A DNA stretch of 40,440 bases, taken from the NCBI GenBank assembly GCA_002256005.1, contig NKIQ01000004.1, positions 1 to 40,440 of the forward strand. The letters are read 5' to 3'. Both the position numbers and the translations under genes were made by a program. The stretch's first letter is position 1. Each line of letters starts with the position of its first letter. Below, piece after piece: positions 34,392 through 40,440 of this stretch. This DNA is from Alphaproteobacteria bacterium PA4 (GTDB lineage Bacteria; Pseudomonadota; Alphaproteobacteria; Sphingomonadales; Sphingomonadaceae). The notes under the pieces were generated by a model that did not search any database, was not told where the DNA came from, and saw only the letters and a list, made by a program, of their open reading frames with translations.

Positions 34392-35699
34392 ATGATGACA
34401 GGGACGGCAACACCGGCACTGCTGCCGCCCTCGGTGCATGGCACCGAGGCGCTGCTGTTCAGCGTGCTGGTGCAATTGATCATCATGATCGGCGCGGCGC
34501 GCGCCATGAACATCCTGTTCCGGCGCTGGGGCCAGCCGGGGGTGATCGGCGAGATCATCGCCGGGCTGTTGCTGGGGCCGTCGCTGCTCGGCGCGGTTTT
34601 TCCGGAGGTAGCGCTGGCGATGTTCGGGGCCAAGCCGCAGCCGGCGGTGACCGTGCTCAGCCAGCTGGGGCTGACGCTGCTGATGTTCCAGATCGGCATG
34701 GATTTCGAATTTTCGCATCTGAAGGACAGCCGCAACCAGCGCGGCGTCGCCGCCATCGCGCTGGTGTCGGTCAGCGTGCCGTTCGCGTTCGGCTTCGGTC
34801 TTGGCCAGCTTTCCGCCGCGGCGCTGGCGCCGGGCATCGACCGCCTTGTCTACAGCCTGTTCCTCGGCAATGCGCTGGCCATCACCGCGCTGCCGATCCT
34901 GGGCCGCATCCTCAACCAGTTCGGCCTCAACCGCGCGCCGCTGGGCGTGGTGGCGATCGCGGCGGCGGCGCTCAACGATGTCATGGGCTGGCTGCTGCTC
35001 GCCGCCATCACCGGCATCGCCGCGGCGCAATTCTCGGGCAGCCATTTCGCCCTGCAGGTCGGCGGTGTCGTCGCGCTGGCACTGGCGGCGAAGTTCGTGC
35101 TGGCACCGCTGGTCGGCCGGCTGGTGGCGCAGCTGCCGGTCAGGGACGGCCAGCTCGATGCCACGCTGACCGCCGTCGCGCTCTGCCTCGTCTTCGGCCT
35201 CGCGATCTGCACCTACAAGCTCGGCATCTTCGCCATCTTCGGTGGCTTTCTCGCCGGGCTGGTCTTCCACCCGCATGCCGATTTCGTCGCCGCCTGGCGC
35301 CGGCAGGTCGGCCAGTTCGTGCTGGTCTTCTTCCTGCCGATCTTCTTCACCTTCACCGGCCTGCGCACCAATCTGCTCGGGCTGGGCGTCGGCGATCTCG
35401 GCTGGCTGGCGCTGGTGCTGGGGCTGGCGATCATCGGCAAGATCGTGCCGGTCTATGTCACTGCCCGCCTGTCGGGCTTTCGCCACACGGAAGCGACGAT
35501 CCTCGGCAGCCTGATGAACACCCGTGCGCTGATGGAACTGATCGTCCTCAACATCGGCTATGATCTCGGCTTCCTGCCGCAAAAGATGTTCACCATGCTG
35601 GTGGTGATGGCGGTGGTGACGACGATCATGACCGGGCCTTTGCTCACCCGGCTGCTGCCGCGCATCGGCCATGTCATTCCGAAAGGCATCGAGGCATGA
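34392..35699 (+). CDS. CPA2-family cation:proton antiporter
   Basis: The 435-aa protein has about twelve membrane helices and the Na+/H+ exchanger-type fold. Recognisable pieces are [17 protein letters not shown] near residue 50, [16 protein letters not shown], the LNDVMGW segment with the Asp of the ion site, and [15 protein letters not shown] near 375. It resembles the KefB/KefC group but has no C-terminal nucleotide-binding (RCK) domain, so gating must differ. The ATG at 34392 has GGGGG nearby; the frame upstream is not supported. It overlaps the halogenase-like gene by four bases. Its 161-bp gap to the divergent efflux operon has no clear regulatory motif. Confidence 0.9.
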   Translation: MMTGTATPALLPPSVHGTEALLFSVLVQLIIMIGAARAMNILFRRWGQPGVIGEIIAGLLLGPSLLGAVFPEVALAMFGAKPQPAVTVLSQLGLTLLMFQIGMDFEFSHLKDSRNQRGVAAIALVSVSVPFAFGFGLGQLSAAALAPGIDRLVYSLFLGNALAITALPILGRILNQFGLNRAPLGVVAIAAAALNDVMGWLLLAAITGIAAAQFSGSHFALQVGGVVALALAAKFVLAPLVGRLVAQLPVRDGQLDATLTAVALCLVFGLAICTYKLGIFAIFGGFLAGLVFHPHADFVAAWRRQVGQFVLVFFLPIFFTFTGLRTNLLGLGVGDLGWLALVLGLAIIGKIVPVYVTARLSGFRHTEATILGSLMNTRALMELIVLNIGYDLGFLPQKMFTMLVVMAVVTTIMTGPLLTRLLPRIGHVIPKGIEA

Positions 35700-37207
35700 C
35701 CGCGCCCGCCGGCGACCGCGCCATCCGCACCATCGCCATCGTCGGCGGTGGCTCTGCCGGCTGGATGGCGGCGGCGGCGCTGTCGCGGGCGCTGGGCGCC
35801 GCCATCCGCATCGACCTGATCGAGTCCGACGAGATCGGTACCGTCGGCGTTGGCGAAGCGACGATCCCGCCGATCAAGCTGTTCAACCAGCAATTGGGCA
35901 TCGACGAGGCCGAGTTCATGCGGGCGACGCAAGCCTCGTTCAAGCTCGGCATCGAATTCGTCAATTGGGGCCAGCAGGGCCAGCGCTATTTCCATCCCTT
36001 CGGCACCTATGGCGCCGAATTCGACACGGTGCCGCTGCACCAGCACTGGCTGCGCCAGCGGGCGCTGGGCCAGGCCCCGCCGCTCGATGACCTGTCGATG
36101 GCCTGGGCGGCGGCGCGGCGCAACCGCTTCGCCCCGCCGGCGCGCGACCCGCGCCTGGTGCAATCGACCTTCGACTATGCCTATCATTTCGATGCCGGGC
36201 TCTACGCCGCCTTCCTGCGCCGCCAGTCGGAAGCGCGCGGCGTCGTCCGCCACGAAGGCCGCATCGCCAGCGTGAGCCGCCACCCCGAAACCGGCCATGT
36301 CGCCGGCGTCACGCTCGGCGACGGCCGCACGCTGGCGGCGGATTTCTGGGTGGATTGCTCGGGCTTTCGCGGTCTGCTGATCGCTGGGGCGCTGGGCACG
36401 CCCGATGAGGATTGGTCGCACTGGCTGCCCTGCGATCGCGCGCTCGCTGTCCCCTCCGAACGCGGCGACTTCACCCCCTATACGCGCAGCACTGCGCACA
36501 GCGCCGGCTGGCAATGGCGCATCCCGCTGCAACACCGCACCGGCAATGGCTATGTCTATTGCAGCCGGCACATTTCGGATGACGAGGCGGCCGCCACCCT
36601 GCTCGCCAATCTCGATGGCCGGCCGCTCGCCGATCCGCGCCCGCTGCGCTTCGTCACCGGCCGCCGTGCCCAAGCCTGGCGCGGCAATGTCGTCGCCATC
36701 GGCCTCGCCGCCGGCTTCATGGAGCCGCTGGAATCGACCAGCCTGCACCTCGTGCAATCCGGCCTGCAACGCCTCATCGCACTGTTTCCCGATCGCGATT
36801 GCGACCCGCTGGTCAGCGCCGAATTCAACAGCCTGACCCGCACCGAATGGGAACGCATCCGCGATTTCCTCATCCTCCACTATCACCTCAACAGCCGCAC
36901 CGATGCCGCGCTGTGGCGCGACTGCGCCGCCATGCCGATCCCCGACACGCTCGCCCACAAGATCGCGCATTTCGGCGCCTGGGGCCGCCTCGTCTCCGAT
37001 GGCCCGGAACTGTTCCTCAACCCGTCCTGGCTTGCCGTCCATATCGGCCAGGGCCATGTCCCGCGCGCCCATGCGCCCATCGTCGACACCCGTGATGGCG
37101 TCGATGCCGCCCGCCACCTCGCCGGCCTGGCGCGCGTGATGGCGGAAGCGGCGGAGGCCATGCCGACGCATGCGGACTTCGTCGCGACGCATTGCGCGGC
37201 GGGGTGA
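35696..37207 (+). CDS. Flavin-dependent tryptophan-halogenase-like protein
   Basis: The 503-aa protein matches the tryptophan halogenase family: FAD-binding [11 protein letters not shown] at 16-26, VGEATIPP near 52, catalytic-type Lys83 in [18 protein letters not shown] near 271, and Glu345 in MEPLESTS. The Lys and Glu line up with those used by PrnA (Lys79, Glu346). So halogenation chemistry is possible, but many such genes in Caulobacter and sphingomonads lie beside TonB receptors for sugars and have no known product. It is translated together with the antiporter gene. No flavin reductase is visible. Confidence 0.92.
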   Translation: MTAPAGDRAIRTIAIVGGGSAGWMAAAALSRALGAAIRIDLIESDEIGTVGVGEATIPPIKLFNQQLGIDEAEFMRATQASFKLGIEFVNWGQQGQRYFHPFGTYGAEFDTVPLHQHWLRQRALGQAPPLDDLSMAWAAARRNRFAPPARDPRLVQSTFDYAYHFDAGLYAAFLRRQSEARGVVRHEGRIASVSRHPETGHVAGVTLGDGRTLAADFWVDCSGFRGLLIAGALGTPDEDWSHWLPCDRALAVPSERGDFTPYTRSTAHSAGWQWRIPLQHRTGNGYVYCSRHISDDEAAATLLANLDGRPLADPRPLRFVTGRRAQAWRGNVVAIGLAAGFMEPLESTSLHLVQSGLQRLIALFPDRDCDPLVSAEFNSLTRTEWERIRDFLILHYHLNSRTDAALWRDCAAMPIPDTLAHKIAHFGAWGRLVSDGPELFLNPSWLAVHIGQGHVPRAHAPIVDTRDGVDAARHLAGLARVMAEAAEAMPTHADFVATHCAAG

Positions 37208-37221
37208 GGCTCAGGAAGAAG

Positions 37222-37343
37222 GCCTCCGGCGGCTGGGGCCGTCGGCCCCAGACCCCAATCATTTCATGCGCACATATGCGCCGTCATCAGGGCTGAATTT
37301 ATGTAATCGGGGTCTGGGGTCTTCGATCCCAGCCGCCGGCGGC
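37222..37343. repeat. Inverted pair of REP-like hairpin repeats
   Basis: Copy one (37222-37256) is the consensus form with loop GTC. Copy two (37309-37343) is inverse and diverged: CTGGGGTC-TTC-GATCCCAG. Its stem is still fully paired through one matched change and a G-T pair. A 52-bp AT-richer spacer lies between. The pair fills the 144-bp gap between the convergent halogenase and LacI genes. Confidence 0.92.
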
Positions 37344-37351
37344 GCCTCGCC

Positions 37352-38377
37352 TCATCCGCCCAGCGACGACCCTCGTGTCACCAGCCGCACCGGCAGCATG
37401 GTATTGCCGGCGTCTTCGCCGCGGATCAGCGCCAGCAGCGTATCGACCAGCACGGTGCCGGCGCGGCGCGGGTCCTGCATGACGGTGGTCAGCGGCGGGC
37501 TGGCGAGGCTGGCGGCGGGCAGATCGTCGAAACCGACGACGGCGATGCTGCGCGGCACCTGGCGGCCGGCGGCGGCCAGCGCCCGCATGGCGCCGATGGC
37601 GATGAGGTCGCTGGCGGCGAAGATGGCGTCAAAGGCGATGTTGCTGGCGAGCAGGGCTTCGGTGGCGGCCTGGCCGGCGTCTTCGCTGCTAATGGCGTCG
37701 CGCTGCAGGGCGACGTCGGTGGCGATGCCGGCGTCGGCCAGCGCCTGGCAATAGCCGTGATAGCGGGCGAGGAATTCCGGATAGCCGGGGGTGGCCGTGC
37801 CGATGAAGGCGATACGGCGGCGGCCCTGCAGGATCAGGTGCGCGGTGGCATCGGCGCCGCCCTGGGTGTTGTCGCTGCCGATGGTCGGGCCGAGTTGGCC
37901 GATTTCCGGCGCGCCCCAGCGCACGAAATGCGTGCCCTGTTCGATCAATTGTTCGAGGCGGGGGCGGTATTCGAGGTAATTGCCATAGCCGAGCAGGATG
38001 ATGCCATCGGCCTTGCGACTGTCCTCGTAATCGACATGCCAATTGCCCGACAGCTGCTGGAACGAGATCAGCAGGTCATAACCGCGCTGGGCGCAGGTGC
38101 GGGTGATGGAGCCGAGCATCGACAGATAGAAGGGATTGATCAGGCTGTCGTCGGGGGTGGGATCCTCGAAGAACAGCAGGGCGAGCGTGTTGGAGGCCTG
38201 GCGGCGCAGGTTGGACGCGTTCTTGTCGACCTTGTAGTTCAGCGCCTCCGCGGCGGCGAAGACGCGGGCGCGGGTGGCTTCGCTGACGGCGGGGCTGCCG
38301 CTCAGCGCGCGCGACACCGTCGGCTGCGACACGCCGGCCAGCGCCGCGATATCGAACGATGTCGGTCGCCGCTGCAT
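37352..38377 (-). CDS. LacI-family transcriptional regulator
   Basis: The 341-aa protein has an N-terminal helix-turn-helix with hinge helix (FDIAALAGVSQPTVSRALSG, residues 8-27, then VSEATRARVFAAAEALNY) and a periplasmic-binding-protein-like effector domain: GIILLGYGNYLEY, GSDNTQGGADATAHLI, RRRIAFIGTA and VVGFDDLPAA. LacI-type proteins usually sense sugars. It is divergent from the second TonB receptor and is the obvious candidate to control it. Confidence 0.94.
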   Translation of the reverse strand: MQRRPTSFDIAALAGVSQPTVSRALSGSPAVSEATRARVFAAAEALNYKVDKNASNLRRQASNTLALLFFEDPTPDDSLINPFYLSMLGSITRTCAQRGYDLLISFQQLSGNWHVDYEDSRKADGIILLGYGNYLEYRPRLEQLIEQGTHFVRWGAPEIGQLGPTIGSDNTQGGADATAHLILQGRRRIAFIGTATPGYPEFLARYHGYCQALADAGIATDVALQRDAISSEDAGQAATEALLASNIAFDAIFAASDLIAIGAMRALAAAGRQVPRSIAVVGFDDLPAASLASPPLTTVMQDPRRAGTVLVDTLLALIRGEDAGNTMLPVRLVTRGSSLGG

Positions 38378-38477
38378 TGCTGGCGTTCACTTCCCCAAAA
38401 GCTGCGTGCCGAATTTTCCGGTCTTGATCCGGCCGAAAGCCTAGACCCCGGCCCGGCGTGGCGCAAATGCCACGTGA

Positions 38478-38485
38478 ATACGTAT
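38478..38485. promoter_or_regulatory. Candidate LacI-type operator ATACGTAT
   Basis: An 8-bp perfect palindrome with the central CG step typical of LacI-family operators lies midway in the 221-bp gap between the regulator (start 38377) and the TonB receptor (start 38599). The flanks do not extend the symmetry much, so support is limited. Confidence 0.35.
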
Positions 38486-38557
38486 GTCTGCGCCCATGTC
38501 GATATTGCCAGCAGTGTTGCCGCCGCGCGACAAGAGCAGCGTCAATCTGCCGCAAAA

Positions 38558-38572
38558 GACACACAATGTGTC
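38558..38572. promoter_or_regulatory. Dyad GACACA-CAA-TGTGTC before the TonB receptor
   Basis: A perfect 6-3-6 inverted repeat lies 26 bp ahead of the receptor ATG. It could be an operator for the divergent LacI regulator or a small leader hairpin. It has an odd centre, unlike classical CG-centred LacI sites. Confidence 0.4.
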
Positions 38573-38598
38573 ATCGGCATTCTTGGGGGGCCCCAGAC

Positions 38599-40440
38599 AT
38601 GCGTTCTGTTGTGAAGACTGTTGCCGATCGCCGCCAGCTGCTGCTGGGTTCGGCCATGCCGCTCGCGCTGCTGCTGGCGACGCCGGCCTTCGGCCAGGCT
38701 GCGCCGGCCAAGACCACCACGGCGGCTGCCGCTGCCGATGATGCCGAGGTGATGATCATCACCGGGTTCCGCGGCTCGCTGCGCACCGTGCTCGACAACA
38801 AGAAGAATTCCGACCGCATCGTCGAATCGGTGTCGGCCGAAGACATCGGCAAGCTGCCTGACAACAGCATCGCCGACGCTATCAGCCGCCTGCCCGGTCT
38901 GACCACACAGCGCCTCAACGGCCGCGCCCAGGTCATCTCGATCCGCGGTTTCGCGCCCGATTTCTCGACGACGCTGCTCAATGGCCGCGAACAGGTCACC
39001 AACAGCGACAACCGCAGCGTCGAGTTCGACCAGTATCCGGCCGAAGTCATGAACCAGGTGCTGGTCTACAAGACGCCGGATGCGACGCTGGTCGGCCAGG
39101 GCCTGTCGGGCACCGTCGATCTGCAGACCATCAAGCCGCTGACCTATGGCAAGCGCGTCATCGCCGGCAGCATCCGCGGCGAATATGTCGACACCGGCAA
39201 GCTGAATTCCGATTCCTCGACGACCGGCTTCCGCGTTTCGGGCCTCTATGTCGACCAGTTCGCCGACGGCAAGGTCGGCATCATGCTCGGCGGTGCCTAT
39301 ACCGATTCGCCGACGCAGACCGAGCGGTTCAACGCCTGGGGTTATCCCAATGCCAATGCCAGCAATGTCGTCATCGGCGGGTCGAAGTCGTACATCGACA
39401 GCTCGACGCTGAAGCGCGCCGCCGTCATCGGTGCCATCGAATTCAAGCCGGTCGAAGACCTGACCATCGCCGTCGATGGCTATTATTCGAACTTCAAGGA
39501 AAACCAGACGCTGCGCGGCATCGAACTGCCGCTGTACTGGAGCGCGGCACAGCTGCAGCCCGGTTTCACCACGGCGGATGGCCTGGTCCAGCAGGGTACG
39601 TTCAATGGCGTCAAGGGCGTCGTTCGCAACGATGCCAACCGCAAGGATGCCGACCTGTTCGCCTTTGGCGGCAACATCAAGTACGACAATGACGACTGGA
39701 CGGCGATTGCCGATCTCAGCTGGTCGAAGATCGACCGCCAGGAACTGGTCCTCGAAACCTATTCGGGCACCGGCCGCAACGCGCTCGGCGCCACCGACAA
39801 TATCGGCTTCACGATGACCGACCGCGGCGCCGTGTTCAAACCGACGCTCGACTATTCCAATCCCTCGCTGATCCGCCTGACCAGCCCGCAGGGTTGGGGT
39901 GGTGACATCGGCGGCACGCCGGGCATCAAGAATGGCCAGGACGGCTATTACAACAACCGCACCGTCAAGGACGAGCTGATCGCCTTCCGCGGCAGCCTGG
40001 AGCGCAAGCTCGACGGCCCGATCAGCGCCATCCAGGTCGGCGGCAACTATACCGATCGCAAGAAGTCGCTGACCCCGGACGAATTCTTCCTCGGCCTGAA
40101 GGGCAACACCGATGGCCTGACCAGCGTCGCGGTGCCGCAGAACTTCCTGCTGCAGCCGTCGTCGCTGGGCTTCCTCGGCCTCGGCAATGTCATCAGCTAT
40201 GATCCGGTCGCGCTGGCCAATTCCGGCATCTACAATTTCGTCCGCAACCCCAATGCCGATGTGAACACCAAGGGCTGGACGGTGAAGGAAAAGGTCTACA
40301 CCGGCTGGGTGATGGCCAAGCTCGACGCCGATCTCGGCGCCGCGCACCTGACCGGCAACATCGGCGTCCAGGTCATCCATGCCGACCAGAGCTCGACGGC
40401 GCTGATCTCGTCGAACCTCAACGGCACGATCACGTCCACT
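38599..40440 (+). CDS. TonB-dependent receptor, 3' truncated by the window edge
   Basis: I translated this frame directly: 614 codons without a stop to the last base, so the C-terminus lies outside. The ATG is preceded by a GGGGGG run (38585-38590). The product has a signal peptide ending PAFGQA, MIITGFRGSL near residue 53, then the plug with KKNSDRIVESVSAEDIGKLPD, SRLPGLTTQR, ISIRGFAPDFSTTLLNGR and LSGTVDLQT, and the start of a barrel. This is the Xanthomonas/Caulobacter type, often tied to sugar uptake. With the divergent LacI regulator it looks like the edge of a carbohydrate-use locus. Confidence 0.93.
   Translation, partial: MRSVVKTVADRRQLLLGSAMPLALLLATPAFGQAAPAKTTTAAAAADDAEVMIITGFRGSLRTVLDNKKNSDRIVESVSAEDIGKLPDNSIADAISRLPGLTTQRLNGRAQVISIRGFAPDFSTTLLNGREQVTNSDNRSVEFDQYPAEVMNQVLVYKTPDATLVGQGLSGTVDLQTIKPLTYGKRVIAGSIRGEYVDTGKLNSDSSTTGFRVSGLYVDQFADGKVGIMLGGAYTDSPTQTERFNAWGYPNANASNVVIGGSKSYIDSSTLKRAAVIGAIEFKPVEDLTIAVDGYYSNFKENQTLRGIELPLYWSAAQLQPGFTTADGLVQQGTFNGVKGVVRNDANRKDADLFAFGGNIKYDNDDWTAIADLSWSKIDRQELVLETYSGTGRNALGATDNIGFTMTDRGAVFKPTLDYSNPSLIRLTSPQGWGGDIGGTPGIKNGQDGYYNNRTVKDELIAFRGSLERKLDGPISAIQVGGNYTDRKKSLTPDEFFLGLKGNTDGLTSVAVPQNFLLQPSSLGFLGLGNVISYDPVALANSGIYNFVRNPNADVNTKGWTVKEKVYTGWVMAKLDADLGAAHLTGNIGVQVIHADQSSTALISSNLNGTITST

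Noticed and set aside
31492-34392. 966-codon plus-strand frame antisense to the efflux operon
   Set aside because: Three well-supported efflux genes occupy the minus strand. The frame has low-complexity Gly/Arg/Asp content and no domain.
38585-38596. GGGGGGCCCCAG as another copy of the hairpin repeat
   Set aside because: It lacks the GCCTCCGGCGG head and the three-base loop. The G-run serves as ribosome-binding site for the TonB receptor.
38542-40380. 612-codon minus-strand frame at the right edge
   Set aside because: It is antisense to a clear TonB receptor running off the window on the plus strand.

Overview
The window looks like chromosomal DNA of a GC-rich alphaproteobacterium, most likely a sphingomonad (order Sphingomonadales). 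This rests on: two large TonB-dependent receptors, a PEP-CTERM-type protein with the W-A spaced tail seen in sphingomonads, a tryptophan-halogenase-like flavoprotein beside a LacI regulator and a TonB receptor, the block bamE / cytochrome bc1 chaperone / DUF177, an ornithine-lipid acyltransferase, and a tatABC cluster. No rRNA, tRNA, CRISPR array, insertion sequence or phage gene was seen. Dense GC-rich coding produces many long antisense reading frames, which were discarded.

Layout. 0.1-4.7 kb (minus): a TonB-dependent receptor followed by a periplasmic M20-type amidohydrolase, ending in a clear terminator. 4.9-8.6 kb (plus): AmpG-like permease, OlsB-like acyltransferase, FrnE/DsbA-like oxidoreductase, RadC. 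8.6-9.8 kb: an AT-richer patch holding one membrane protein of unknown function. 9.8-16.9 kb: tatABC, an entericidin-like lipoprotein (minus), glnE-bcp, an M23 peptidase and an A-type Fe-S carrier. 17.0-19.2 kb (minus): bamE, a LuxR-type regulator and lolA. 19.2-20.3 kb (plus): bc1 chaperone and DUF177. 20.5-23.1 kb: divergent tannase/feruloyl-esterase-like gene and fatty acid desaturase, with a perfect FNR-type dyad between them. 23.4-25.1 kb: VOC protein coupled to an alpha/beta hydrolase. 25.1-28.0 kb (minus): a LytS/LytR-type two-component pair and then a PEP-CTERM protein with its own sigma-54-like promoter and two upstream dyads. 28.1-29.6 kb: AlkA-like glycosylase and SpoU methyltransferase. 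29.6-34.2 kb (minus): a four-gene MacAB-TolC-type efflux operon. 34.4-37.2 kb: a CPA2 antiporter translationally coupled to the halogenase-like gene. 37.3-40.4 kb: a LacI regulator divergent from a second TonB receptor that runs off the right edge.

The most notable non-coding signal is a family of about 35-bp hairpin repeats (core CTGGGGCC-N3-GGCCCCAG preceded by GCCTCCGGCGG), usually as inverted pairs and mostly between convergent genes. The loop varies while the stem is kept by G-T pairs and a paired change. A second palindromic element lies at 11.4 kb, and a third sits inside one of the repeat pairs at 23.2 kb. The best regulatory candidates are the sigma-54/dyad arrangement ahead of the PEP-CTERM gene and the FNR-type box. 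I found no obviously new multi-gene system. The nearest to undescribed associations are the antiporter-halogenase pair beside the LacI/TonB locus, the LuxR-type regulator between bamE and lolA, and the low-GC orphan membrane protein.
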